Source of the DNA: Tubulanus polymorphus
Lineage: Eukaryota > Nemertea > Palaeonemertea > Tubulaniformes > Tubulanidae
Direction: 5' to 3'
Assembly (NCBI RefSeq): GCF_964204645.1
Contig: NC_134029.1
Coordinates: 11,336,850 to 11,400,849, forward strand
DNA: 64,000 nt
In this document: in pieces, positions 18,072 to 28,148 of the stretch
Numbering within the stretch: the first letter of the stretch is position 1
How the letters are laid out: every line of letters begins with the position of its first letter
Position numbers and translations under genes: made by a program
The notes under the pieces: generated by a model
Told to the model about the DNA's origin: nothing
Seen by the model: only the letters and a program-made list of their open reading frames with translations
Database searches by the model: none

Positions 18072-18422
18072 TGTTTACTGTTAACTGTGTATTGCGCAAT
18101 AACCGGTCCGATTGGACCGCTTTTCTATTGTTCTCCATTGTTCTATTATTGATCGTTGTTAATGGCGGCGGTTGCTCCGTATTGATTGTTTACTGTTAAC
18201 TGTGTATTGCGCAATAACCGGTCCGATTGGACCGCATTTCTATTGTTCTCCATTGTTCTATTATTGATCGTTGTTGACGGAAACAGCTGCTCAATATTGA
18301 TTGGTTACATTTCTATGTTTGAATGGTGTAGTTTACAGAATAAAAATATAACTGTGTATTGCGCAATAACCGGTCCGATTGGACCGCATTTCTATTGTTC
18401 TCCATTGTTCTATTATTGATCG
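18072..18422 (+). repeat. Tandem array of palindromic units (3 copies)
   Basis: Three copies, offset by 115 and about 152 bp, each with AACTGTGTATTGCGCAATAA, then CGGTCCGATTGGACCG, then CTATTGTTCTCCATTGTTCT. The first contains the 10-bp palindrome ATTGCGCAAT. The second is a 6-bp stem hairpin with loop GATT. The same three-copy array is in A3 (63532-63876). Conservation in two elements suggests a binding site cluster or replication/transcription control region of the element. Confidence 0.75.
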
Positions 18423-18831
18423 CTAAAATTTGTATAATAAATATATGTGTTTATGAAATAATATTTCCACCAGTCGTTTCTTTGAATTTATTTTCAGTTT
18501 GAGGATTTATTATCGAGGATCCGAAATGACTTATCTGGACAGTTTTAATTACTGCTCCTAATAGATAGACAATAGTAGTGAGATATTAAATCCTAATTTA
18601 AATAAAATATAATAAAAAAATAACTTCAACTAGCTAGTGAATTCTATTATATTTTTCAATATTTTCTTTTGGTAATTCAAATTGACATTAGATTGAATAG
18701 ATTTTGAATAGATTTGAATAGAAATTCTTTAACTTTATTTAACCTAGTCAATTTAGTATTAACCTAAAGAGATACTAGTATCATTTGAAGAATACTTATA
18801 ATATTTTTTTTGCTTTTTTCCTCTAATATAA
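18423..18831 (+). promoter_or_regulatory. Leader region before the 200-aa/integrase block
   Basis: No gene. Positions 18423-18600 are closely conserved in A3 (63360-63531). At 18589-18640 there is a single TTTAAATAAAATATAATAA, where A3 carries the HNH gene between two copies of that string. It ends with a T-run and TTTTTTCCTCTAATATAA just before the ATG at 18832, a variant of the family's promoter-like signal. Confidence 0.45.
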
Positions 18832-19434
18832 ATGTCAAAGAAATCGAGTAAGAATAATATTGATATTGAAAAGACATTAGATGATTTGGGTATTAGTGAT
18901 AATAAAGATACAGTTGTTTCTAATTCTATTCAAGTTAATAACAATATAGATTATGAATACTATTTATATTGTAAGCATCATATAGAACTATTGATTGCCG
19001 GTGGAAAAACTAATGAGTTTTTAAATAGAATCATTGCTTTTCAAGAACTAAACTCTATGAAACCCGATAAAGTAATAAAATATTTTAAGATTTATGAAGA
19101 AGCTCGATTAGCTAGAATAAATGATTCTATTTCAGATGGTATTGTCAAATGTTATTCTAAGTTATGTAACCAGTTAATACCAATTGATGATGAAAATAAA
19201 TTATATAGTGATTTGAAAAATGACTACTTAGTTATGACTGAATTACAAAAATGGGTCGGTTATGCTTCATTTCAATTAGGATCGGTTATGACATTAATTT
19301 CTACTGGCGTCATAACATTTTCGAACATCAAACCTATGGAATATAAATCAGGTAAGAACGAAACAGATGTACTACAACCAAACGTCGAAACAGAAAATGA
19401 ATCAGAACAAAAATTAAGTAAAATAAATGAGTGA
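18832..19434 (+). CDS. Conserved Polinton protein of the integrase block (200 aa)
   Basis: Unknown function. Helical, charged; residues about 45-130 contain a conserved core (ELLIAGGKTNEFLNRIIAF, then PDKVIKYFKIYEEARL). Residues about 150-175 are hydrophobic (SFQLGSVMTLISTGVITF), possibly a membrane segment. Nearly identical in A3 (61723-62325). Its stop overlaps the next start (ATAAATGAGTGA). Its place first in the 200-aa, 122-aa, integrase, ATPase run suggests a packaging or virion role; this is a guess. Confidence 0.75.
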   Translation: MSKKSSKNNIDIEKTLDDLGISDNKDTVVSNSIQVNNNIDYEYYLYCKHHIELLIAGGKTNEFLNRIIAFQELNSMKPDKVIKYFKIYEEARLARINDSISDGIVKCYSKLCNQLIPIDDENKLYSDLKNDYLVMTELQKWVGYASFQLGSVMTLISTGVITFSNIKPMEYKSGKNETDVLQPNVETENESEQKLSKINE

Positions 19435-19795
19435 TGGAGTTAAGAAAAAGACTAGATCCGAGAAACAAATTAAATGGGCAAGAGAATTAGGTAAAAGATC
19501 TTCAGAATTAAAAAAAGCTAAGAAAAAGAAATTAACTGACATAAATGAATCACAGACTTTATCTGATATTGATTCAAATAATAATCCATCTGATTCTTCT
19601 AATGCTGGAAGTAATTATAAATTATATATTACAATTGGATTAGTAACAGTTATTATATTATCCGGTGTAATATATAAATCAAAATTCAAATCTGATGATA
19701 AATATGATTCCAATGATGATAAACCTATCATACCAGAAAATAAGTCAAATCATAAAGCCATTGAAACTAAATCTAAATTATTATTAATGGATTAA
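19427..19795 (+). CDS. Basic single-pass membrane protein (122 aa)
   Basis: Lys/Arg-rich N-terminus (residues 1-40; KKKTRSEKQIKWARELGKRS), a Ser/Asn-rich spacer, then one clear transmembrane segment (about 68-86; YITIGLVTVIILSGVIY) and a charged tail. The ATG overlaps the upstream stop by 8 nt. Intact here; the A3 copy (61362-61730) has two stops. Function unknown. Confidence 0.72.
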   Translation: MSDGVKKKTRSEKQIKWARELGKRSSELKKAKKKKLTDINESQTLSDIDSNNNPSDSSNAGSNYKLYITIGLVTVIILSGVIYKSKFKSDDKYDSNDDKPIIPENKSNHKAIETKSKLLLMD

Positions 19796-19801
19796 AATAA
19801 G

Positions 19802-20887
19802 ATGAAAAAAGAACAATATTTAAGAGATTTATATTATAACCCAGAAAGTGAAGTATCATATTCTAACGTTTCAGAATTATGGAATAAAATTAAATCTGAT
19901 AATGGTGGTATAAAATATAGTGAATTGAAATCATGGTTACAAAATCAACCAACATATCAAATCCACAAGAAAATGGATAAAACTTATTTAACAAGAAAAG
20001 TTATGGTTTCATATATCGATCAACAATGGCAAGCAGATTTAATTGACATGAAGAACTTAGAAGAATACAACAAAGGATATTTCTGGATACTGAATGTTAT
20101 AGACATATTCAGTAGATACGCATGGTCAATTCCAATCAAAAATAAAACTGGAATAGAAGTAACAAATGCTTTTAAATCTATATTTAAAGAAGCGATTCCA
20201 GATAAGATACAATTTGATGAAGGTTAGGAATTTTATAACAAACATTTTAAAAAACTATTATCTGATAACGATATAGAATATTTTTCAACACACTCAGATA
20301 AAAAAGCATCTATTATAGAAAGCTTTAATAAAACATTGAAAACTAGAATGTGGAAATATTTTACTGCTAATGAAACATATAAATATATCGATGTGTTAGA
20401 TGATTTAGTGAAAGGTTATAATAATTCTAAACATAGTTCTATAAATATGAAACCAATACAAGCTAGAAAAGAAGATAATTCGGAAATAGTTTGGAATAAT
20501 TTATATGGAGCGTTTGTAACACATGATTTCGGTGAACCTAAATTCAAAATTGGACAACACGTAAGAATATCTAAATATAGAAAAACCTTTTATAAAGGTT
20601 ATACTCCAAATTTTACTGAAGAAATATTCAAGATTAAAAAGATAATATTAACTAAACCTTTTGTTTATAAATTAGAAGATTTAAAAGATGAAGAAATATT
20701 AGGTTATTTCTATGAACAAGAATTATCACTTGTACCAAACCCAGATGAAATAGAATACAAAATAGAAAAAGTATTGAAAACAAAAACTCTTAAAGGAAAA
20801 AAGTATTCTTTGGTGAAATATAAAGGATATGATGATAAATTTAATGAATGGATTTTATCTAGTAAAATTAAAAGAATAAATGAATAA
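19802..20887 (+). pseudogene. Polinton integrase with chromodomain, one TAG
   Basis: Retroviral-type DDE integrase for insertion of the element. Catalytic positions are visible: D in WQADL (about residue 79), D in IQFDEG (about 139) and E in SIIESF (about 174). The C-terminal segment (VLKTKTLKGKKYSLVKYKGY...FNEWI) is a chromodomain-like fold that may direct integration. An in-frame TAG at 20225-20227 replaces a lysine codon seen in A3, just after the second catalytic Asp. Otherwise the frame is open to 20887. The stop overlaps the ATPase start (ATAAATGAATAA). Confidence 0.9.
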
Positions 20888-21491
20888 AGATTTATTTATA
20901 TTTGAACCGCATAATATGTTAATAACTGGAGTAACCAATTGTGGTAAAACACATTTCATATTAGACTTGTTAGAAACTATTTATAAGAATCATTTTGATA
21001 ATATAATATTATTTTGTCCTACTTATGAAATGAATAAAACATATAATAGAGATATAGTTAAGATGAAAAAGTTTATTATATTAAATCCTAAAACAGTAAA
21101 AGGAAATTTAGATAATTGTATAAAAATAGCAATTGATACTTATAAAGGATCAAATACATTATTCATTATAGATGATTGCGCAAATTTACATGATTCAAAA
21201 GTGAGAGAAAGTGAGTTATGTTATTTAGCTTTCTCCGGGAGACATTTTGGGATAACAGCTTGGGTTTTAAATCAAAAATATAATTCAATTGTTAAAGACT
21301 TTAGAGAAAACATTAGATTTCTAGTTTTATTTTATAACAAAGATAAAAAATCTATGCAACAATCATTGGAAGAAAATCAAATTATACCTACTGAATTACA
21401 TGATGAATATATGAATAAATTAAAGAATAATAAAGGTTCAAAATTATTACTGAGACTACAATTTCCCTATGAATATAAATTTATAAAATAA
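20880..21491 (+). CDS. Packaging ATPase (HerA/FtsK-type, A32-like), 203 aa
   Basis: Intact. Walker A is GVTNCGKTH (about residues 17-25) and Walker B is LFIIDDCANL (about 97-106), the pattern of the viral DNA-packaging ATPases found in Polintons and NCLDVs. It would drive genome translocation into capsids. The start overlaps the integrase stop by 8 nt. Nearly identical in A3 (59656-60267). Confidence 0.9.
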   Translation: MNKDLFIFEPHNMLITGVTNCGKTHFILDLLETIYKNHFDNIILFCPTYEMNKTYNRDIVKMKKFIILNPKTVKGNLDNCIKIAIDTYKGSNTLFIIDDCANLHDSKVRESELCYLAFSGRHFGITAWVLNQKYNSIVKDFRENIRFLVLFYNKDKKSMQQSLEENQIIPTELHDEYMNKLKNNKGSKLLLRLQFPYEYKFIK

Positions 21492-21504
21492 CTATTTATA
21501 TGAC

Positions 21505-21602
21505 TATGTATTAGATACCCTAATACCTGATACCCCATTAGATACCCTAATACCTGATACCCTAATACCTGATACCCTATTAGATACCTTAAATACTTAA
21601 AA
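21505..21602. repeat. Short tandem repeat between convergent gene blocks
   Basis: About five to six units built from TTAGATACCCTAATACCTGA in the gap between the ATPase and the zinc-finger gene, which point at each other. The same repeat, with different unit count and order, occupies the equivalent gap of A3 (about 59560-59640). It may be a terminator or central replication feature. Confidence 0.6.
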
Positions 21603-21677
21603 CCCCGTTTTTTATTTACTATTATTTTATACAATTTTCAACTAATATTATTATTTGAGTTAAATATAATTAATATC

Positions 21678-22475
21678 TTAATCACTTTCACTATCAGACC
21701 CTAACAATCTATTCAAATGCTCTACCGAATCTACATCAATAGTTGTTTTATTTTTATACTTATTCTTCGCCCTTTTTACCGCATCATCAATAGTTGTTTC
21801 ATTGTTATGCTTATTCATCCAATCAAAGTTATCATTATTTTCTACTTTATGTTTCATAGAATCTTTATTAGTGTTTGCTCCTAATATTTCATTTACAGTG
21901 TTTGATTCTAATATTTCATTAGCATCGGTTAGATCTAATTCATCTTTATTAGGTGTTGCTAATAAAAAATCTTTATATAATTCTTTACCATTTACTTTTT
22001 GATTTGAAACAAATTTTGTAACATATCTCAATGGGTGTTCTATAAATTCTCTTAAACCAACACGTTCTATAACATTAGTAATATGTGAATTTGTATTCAT
22101 ATGTTTATTCCAATTTGATGGAGCGTTTGAAAATTCACCTTTACAATAATCACAATAATTTCTATTTTTACTAACATTTAATATTATTGCATTATTATAT
22201 GTAGAAGGTATTATATTATTAGATGTAGTAGGTATTACATTATTAGATGTAGTAGGTATTACTGTAGTAGGTATTACATTATTATCAATTACATTACTTA
22301 AATTATCAACAACTTCACTTTTATTATTATCGATTTCTATTAGTTTAGTTTTATAAATTTTGAAAATAGGATCAAATATCAAAGCTATATTACAAGGTAT
22401 TACATAATATAAACCATCATTATTTTCATGTGTATCGATGTATGGAATATGTTTATATACTTTACCTCCTTCCAT
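21678..22475 (-). CDS. C2H2 zinc-finger protein with NNVIPTTS repeats (265 aa)
   Basis: Intact. The N-terminal 60 residues are conserved (YKHIPYIDTHENNDGLYYVI). There follows a low-complexity tract of 8-residue repeats (SNNVIPTT), then one C2H2 finger (CDYCKGEF...HMNTNSH, about residues 120-143), then an acidic Asn/Asp/Glu tail. It has the second type of upstream signal (TTTAATAAAAATTTATTATA, then TAAATG), shared with PolB rather than the capsid genes. It may be a DNA-binding regulator; not recognised beyond the finger. Confidence 0.75.
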   Translation of the reverse strand: MEGGKVYKHIPYIDTHENNDGLYYVIPCNIALIFDPIFKIYKTKLIEIDNNKSEVVDNLSNVIDNNVIPTTVIPTTSNNVIPTTSNNIIPSTYNNAIILNVSKNRNYCDYCKGEFSNAPSNWNKHMNTNSHITNVIERVGLREFIEHPLRYVTKFVSNQKVNGKELYKDFLLATPNKDELDLTDANEILESNTVNEILGANTNKDSMKHKVENNDNFDWMNKHNNETTIDDAVKRAKNKYKNKTTIDVDSVEHLNRLLGSDSESD

Positions 22476-22507
22476 TTATATAATAAATTTTTATTAAAGT
22501 TAAAATT

Positions 22508-22712
22508 CTAATACATAACACTATCTAATTGTGAATTTACAATATTTAATTGCGCGTCAGATATAATATAAATGTGCATTTTAAAATTTTTGATTCCTTT
22601 ATTCTTTGTCATGAATAATTGTATTCCATCTTTAGTGTTTTGTAGTTTTTTTCCAGAACCATGTAATGAATTATCCTCTGTTGTTCTAAAATCTAACCAT
22701 AATGCATTATTA
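22508..22712 (-). pseudogene. C-terminal remnant of MCP
   Basis: Matches the last about 68 codons of the A3 MCP (WLDFRTTEDNSLHGSGKK onward, ending SVMY). It is joined in frame to the 462-aa protein through an (AAT)n stretch at about 22710-22730, so the rest of MCP and the coiled-coil gene are deleted. Confidence 0.85.
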
Positions 22713-24965
22713 TTATTATTATAACCAATTATGTTTCCCATCTTTAATACTAAATCATTAGAAATAATTAATAGATTAGGGCCTATACAATAATTAAGTC
22801 TTACATGAGATTTATCTAAATAATTTTGATATCTTATAATGTTTTCTGGAATCGATCTATTTTTTGACGCCTTATGAAACGTTACCATTATGAAACCTAA
22901 ACAATGCTAACCATTCAGCGTCATTTTACAAACGACAGCCGTAAATCGATGTGCAAAACGTCACAGGTTTATGTGTACACAAACAAGCTATCTGGCAAAA
23001 TATTATTGACATAGATGTAGAATGGCTTCCTGTGATTATATAATGACCTATATTTGAACGTCGAAATGTTATATTGCATTGAATATCATTAGAAGACGTA
23101 TTGTAATAGTAAAGGATGTATGATTATATCAGAAGCGGCAGGCATAAATAGAAATGATAAGTAAATCGGATTATTCGGTTAAATGGCGGATGTATACACG
23201 ACGCGGAAGTCTGATATAAAAGTCAGACCCTGACGTGGGCATGCCGGTGGAATGACGAAGCTATCTACGATGTGTGTAGGGCAAGCGTGAATTTCATCAG
23301 CGGCTACAAGCGGTCAATATGAAAATGTGTAAACATATAATTTCAATATTCAAACGTTTTAGAAAATATGTTTGATATTAGGAGTATGCAAGTTTCGTGA
23401 GATTAGCAATTTATAATAGCATAGCTGTCATATACGGCTCCGTGTCCTCTGATGGCATGTGTATTAGGTGACAATTCAATTCAATTCTTTATTGATCCTT
23501 ATTACATTGAAATTCCGGGATAAAATTCCCAAATTCAATAAATACAAATTTTAAAATAAATTAATACAACATACATGACACACGGGTAATTCATACAGAA
23601 CAACATAATCATATTATTTTAAATGACAATGTCTACTTCAACCCACCCAGACTCAAGACTCTAGGATATCGAGTGACAGCCAAACCCGTGGCCCGGGCTG
23701 GCTGGCTAGGCCACACGATATGCTCGAAGTCATGATGAAGCAGACATCAGAAGAGCTCTTTCTTCATCCATGGAGGCAATGAAGTTGCAGACCAGCTTAG
23801 AGGCATAAGTAAATGAAGTCGGTCGCAAGTTCGCGATCAATTATTGAGAATTTTCAATAAAAAAATTTAAACCACTACTAGAGTCGAAGACCTGTATCAT
23901 CTACCCAATCGCCAAATCTCATCATTCCCCAAATTTCTTAAAACTTCGATTTCAAATTTGCAATTCCACATTAGCTTAGCCCAGAAATTCTACATTTTTT
24001 CCCCAGGCGTCAAATAATTTTCTAAAATTAATTTTCTTGTTATCATTATGAATTGAATCTTCAAATAATACTTTAAATTGTTTTTGTGTATCGAATGATG
24101 TATTCAAATTTCCAATTATTGGGGATCTTGTTTCAACCTGTGATCCTAGAATACATATCAAATAAGTTCTAATTGATTGATTTATTCTTTCTATACCTGA
24201 TTTAGTAAAACCTTCACTATTTTCTAAAATAAAATAAACCCAACCATTATTGTTTTCTTGTTTTAAATGATCATAAAATTTCGGTAATTTATTGAAATTT
24301 AATGTTTCTAAATCCTTAGTTTCTATTTTACCATAACCTAATTTATTATAATAGATATTATAAAAACTATTAGATGGTATGGGAAGTGCACAATATTCTG
24401 CAATCTTTTTAGGGCAAGGAAGTGATCTTATTGTTCCAATTTTTGTTCTAAAATCAGAATTATTTATATCTATATTAAATTCATTACAAATTTTATAAAA
24501 CTTAGATAAATTAATATTATTATCTAATTCTTTAAAATACCTAGATCCTGGTAAAACGCACTCGAATTCATTTAATATTATTCTGATTTGAAAGTATGTA
24601 TGAAATCTAAATAAACTTTGAATTAGTTTATATTTAGAATTATTCAAATGATCATTCCAACTAATTCCACAACCTGTTGTTGCACAATAAACAGCAAAAT
24701 TTAATTGATTCTGCCAATACTTCATATTAGATTTTAATAACCATTGTTTTTCATCTTTCAATTTTTTAAAATTAATTAAATATACATGAAATATATTTTC
24801 CATCTTTGCATTAAAATTATTAGTTTCAGTAACATAAATTTCTAAATTAGTTAATGAATCTAAAACTTCATTTCTATATGTAATATCTTTATTAAAATCT
24901 ATTGCTGGAATATTATATTTAATTGATTTATTATATTGGAAAGCTTTTGGAAAACTATCTGCCAT
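22713..24965 (-). pseudogene. 462-aa structural-type gene, interrupted and truncated
   Basis: Codons 1 to about 308 lie at 24041-24965. An insertion (22866-24040) follows, then about 45 more codons (22730-22865) up to the fusion with the MCP remnant. Residues present match A1 and A3 closely. The C-terminal low-complexity tract and membrane anchor are lost. Confidence 0.85.
22866..24040. mobile_element. 1.2-kb insertion, unidentified
   Basis: Non-family-A DNA between the two halves of the 462-aa gene. It starts GACGCCTTATG and has GGCGTC near its far end (24006-24011), too short to call TIRs. An internal stretch (about 23470-23530; CAATTCTTTATTGATCCTTA) looks like the 3' end of a retrotransposed repeat. 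No coding region seen. Confidence 0.6.
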
Positions 24966-24981
24966 TTATATAATTAAAAAA

Positions 24982-26314
24982 TTAATAATTTATTAATTCT
25001 TTTAATAATTTATCTTGTTCTTCAACTGTTATATGACCATTTAAACTTATGATATAATCTAGTGTATTCTTTAATTTATTAATTTCTTTTATATTAGTTT
25101 TAATTTTTTCTTTATTACTTTTTATATTTAATTTTGAACTTATACCGGTTAAAACACTTGAACTTATGCAGCCGTCAATAGTAACCCTGAACCCCCCCTC
25201 CTCAGGGATCGACACTTGATCGACGTCGTTAGAGTGTCGTCACCTGGACGATCTATTTTTTCAACATAGTCGACTGGGTGGTGCTAAGAGCAAAATGAAA
25301 TGGTGTGTGCCTGTCGTATAGATTTTAGTCTGATTGGTGATATCTTGGCGTAAATAAAGAATATTATGCAACGATAGCCTGTCGTTCAATTTATCAAACT
25401 TTTTTCGGGTTTCTTACATCATCGGCGTAGCGAGTTCGGGGCAAGGATGATCATCGGATAAGTTAAATATAATTTACTAAATGTGGGATTCGACCATGCT
25501 ACAACGACGGTGACGTCACAAATGGATTTGCAGTGTATGGTTTATCGTTAACTGCTCGTGTTGGCTGAACCGGCTGACAGGAGGTGATTACTTTTGTCTT
25601 GATGATTAATGATATGAAATGAAACGATAACTGAATGTCAGCATAAGCTATTAACAAGGCCAAGTAAAGTCAAACCGTATGCATATAAATCACTACTTTG
25701 CAGCGAATTCTGTTTCTGAAAAAAACTATGTACAACGCTAACCCAGATAAGATCAAATCTTTTTTTTTAATTTTTCATTTAAAAAAGGATAGTTTTGCAT
25801 GTCCAGTGGTAAAAATATCGAAATTTAGACATACTGCATCAGCTGTCGATACCCTAACGTTCATGAAAATGGTAGCAGGTGGTTTAGCGTCTCTTGCCTG
25901 ACTCTTGCGTAGCAATGCTCTAGTGATAAAATGTCGTTCAGCATGAAATACCATGGTGAAACAGGGTCGTTCCCTGGTCGATTAGAAATACCAAATGCGT
26001 CGATAAAGTGTCGTATGCCTGAGGAGGGGGGGGGGGTTCAGGGTTACAATTGACGGTTGCATTAATCCTAACACACCAATTGATATAGCTAAAGGTGTTA
26101 ATGGACTGAATATTGCTAAAAATGTTATTACAGAACTAATTGTAACCGAACCACTAATAATCAAATAATATATAATTTTACTTTTTAGATATTTTTTCTT
26201 TTTTATCTTTAAGTCACTTTCAAATTCTAATATTTGTTTTTCTAAATATATTTTTAATTTAGTTTTATTTATATCATGAGGAATAATATCAATACTATCA
26301 ACTTTATCTTCCAT
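24982..26314 (-). pseudogene. 144-aa membrane protein gene split by a MITE
   Basis: The N-terminal about 84 codons are at 26062-26314 and the C-terminal about 61 at 24982-25166, separated by an 895-bp element. Removing the element and one TTA copy would leave the frame found in A1 and A3. No other damage seen. Confidence 0.88.
25167..26061. mobile_element. Non-autonomous DNA transposon (Harbinger-like MITE), TTA target duplication
   Basis: 895 bp bounded by imperfect TIRs of about 45 bp: TGCAGCCGTCAATAGTAACC at the left and, reversed, TGCAACCGTCAATTGTAACC at the right, continuing into CCTGAACCCCCC...CCTCAGG. It is flanked by direct TTA (25164-25166 and 26062-26064). A 3-bp TTA duplication fits the TWA preference of PIF/Harbinger transposons. 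Internal DNA has no transposase, so it is non-autonomous. Confidence 0.85.
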
Positions 26315-26334
26315 TTATTTAGCAAAAAAAATTA

Positions 26335-26757
26335 CTAATTAGTAAACTTATAAGCAACAAATATAACAATAACTGTTCCGCCTAAAATCCAAATTATTTC
26401 ATATTTCTGTTGTTCTTTACTTGGGGTATAATAATCTGATAATTTAGGTTTGTATAGATGTAATTTTTCTTTATTGGTTACCGCGTTATATAAACTCATT
26501 GCATCATCAACTGATTGAAAATCTGTATGTGAAATCTTCTGATCATATAATTCCTTGTTAATATAATCCATATAGTTTTGTCGTTTTTCTCTATATTCTT
26601 CTGCAGCTTTATTATATTTCTCTAACGCTAAGTTATGTCTTCTTTGTTCTCCTAATGAACTATCTTTATCAATATGTTTAAATAAATAACCACCACCAGT
26701 AAATGCTAAAGCGTTAACAATTGCCGATCCTATAATAGTTATAATTGCAGAAGCCAT
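26335..26757 (-). CDS. Conserved Polinton membrane protein (140 aa)
   Basis: Intact copy of the gene at 3994-4416, with a hydrophobic N-terminus, charged helical middle and C-terminal membrane segment. It differs from A1 at only a few residues (for example ALAF for ASAF near residue 17). Upstream spacing and TAAATAAATG start context are kept. Confidence 0.75.
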   Translation of the reverse strand: MASAIITIIGSAIVNALAFTGGGYLFKHIDKDSSLGEQRRHNLALEKYNKAAEEYREKRQNYMDYINKELYDQKISHTDFQSVDDAMSLYNAVTNKEKLHLYKPKLSDYYTPSKEQQKYEIIWILGGTVIVIFVAYKFTN

Positions 26758-26781
26758 TTATTTAACAAAATAATTACGCAT

Positions 26782-27003
26782 TTATATGGGAGGAATATAT
26801 TTTTGTTTTTCCAAATAATCAATTGTTAAATTAGATAAAGTAACTGCTAATGTTAATTTTAAAATATCATTTATATCAAATCTATCAACATTAACACTTC
26901 CCATTTTAAATACTTTTTTTAATACCATTGAATAACCAACAGTTCCAACTGATAGTAATGCGCCATTATATAATCCAGTTATTATCCACTTATTATCACT
27001 CAT
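26782..27003 (-). CDS. Small conserved protein (73 aa)
   Basis: Intact and identical in sequence to the A1 and A3 proteins. Its ATG directly abuts the stop of the 118-aa gene. Function unknown (see 4441-4662 for features). Confidence 0.73.
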   Translation of the reverse strand: MSDNKWIITGLYNGALLSVGTVGYSMVLKKVFKMGSVNVDRFDINDILKLTLAVTLSNLTIDYLEKQKYIPPI

Positions 27004-27360
27004 TTATTTATCAAAAAAATTACTATCATCAAAATATTTAGTTATCTTATTTATGATTAATTCAACATTTATTTCATTACTAGTTTCATTTGTATATATT
27101 TCAATTATTATTTTTTTAATATCATCGATGATAAAATCTTCATCTAATTCATAAAATCTTAAAGATTCTCTAATTAAATTAGTAATCTTTTCTACATTTA
27201 AAGTTTCTTTATCTATTGTTGTTTCATACTCAAATGTTGTTTCATTAGAAAATGCAATATTTTTGATATGTGTAATTACATCATTAATGTTAAATTTCAT
27301 TTCTTTCTCACGTTTAAAATCAAACCCAAAACATATACTCGGTCCAACAGTTATATTCAT
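27004..27360 (-). CDS. Small protein with variable middle (118 aa)
   Basis: Intact; almost identical to A3 (48017-48373) but with the middle about 60 residues unlike A1. The conserved N-terminus is MNITVGPSICFGFDF and the C-terminus ends DDSNFFDK. The last codons contain the T-run of the following gene's promoter-like motif. Function unknown. Confidence 0.7.
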   Translation of the reverse strand: MNITVGPSICFGFDFKREKEMKFNINDVITHIKNIAFSNETTFEYETTIDKETLNVEKITNLIRESLRFYELDEDFIIDDIKKIIIEIYTNETSNEINVELIINKITKYFDDSNFFDK

Positions 27361-27376
27361 TTATATAGTGAAAAAA

Positions 27377-28131
27377 TTACTCTCTACATCTTATAACTAA
27401 TTCATAAATTACAGGAAAGTTATTCAAAGCAATTAAATATCCATTGTGATTTCTTATTTCTAACTTAAAATTATTAAATTTTGGAATACAAGGTTTGAAA
27501 TCACATTCTGTTAAATTATAATTTATTTGAGTTCCAAATTGTTTAACATTTTTAGCGGTAAAATATTTAGTATACTAGAATTACAAATTGTTTCTTTAGT
27601 TGCTTCGAAAGTTTTTGTAGGCTCGATTAAATTGCAATAAATATAAAAGTGTGTAAAAGGTATTATATTTGAGCTGCCGTCTGCGTTTCCAGTAACTGTA
27701 AGCGGTTTAATTCCTAACATTTTAGCCAGTGGTTTGTTTACCATAAATTTATGTTGTTCATTAGATATCTTTATTCTAATCTTATTAGTACTATCAATTT
27801 TATTAAATTTAATTTCAAATACAGAAGTGCCCCCGATTTTCAACCAAGCTCTTCTATTAATTTCCTGCGCTAATGATTCTAAATTATATAATCCTGGTTT
27901 TAAAAATATATGAAACCATTTATCTTTATTTCTCATATAAATCATAAACCCTCTATGTTCAAAAGTTTTATCCGATACATTGTAAAAAGAATTACATAAA
28001 CTTATATTAACTAATTTTAAATCAACACAATTTTTGAATTCTCTATCTAATTGTACTAATAAATTATGTGATTTATAATTTGTAAGTTTTCTAGAATCTA
28101 CAAATATTCTGTATTCTTTTAATTCTACCAT
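27377..28131 (-). pseudogene. Penton/minor-capsid-like gene, frameshifted
   Basis: The first 194 codons or so are open. One A is missing from the run near 27550 compared with A3, which moves the frame and gives a stop at 27523. The original C-terminal coding (to TAA at 27377) is still present. The central region (about residues 60-170) differs markedly from A1 and A3. Confidence 0.8.
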
Positions 28132-28148
28132 TTATTTTACATATTTTC

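Noticed and set aside
18186-18419. Short hydrophobic ORFs within the palindromic arrays (also 63535-63762)
   Set aside because: Frames follow the repeat unit and have no conserved start context or coding signal.
18072-18422. CRISPR-like array
   Set aside because: Units of about 110-150 bp in three copies without spacer architecture, inside a eukaryotic element.
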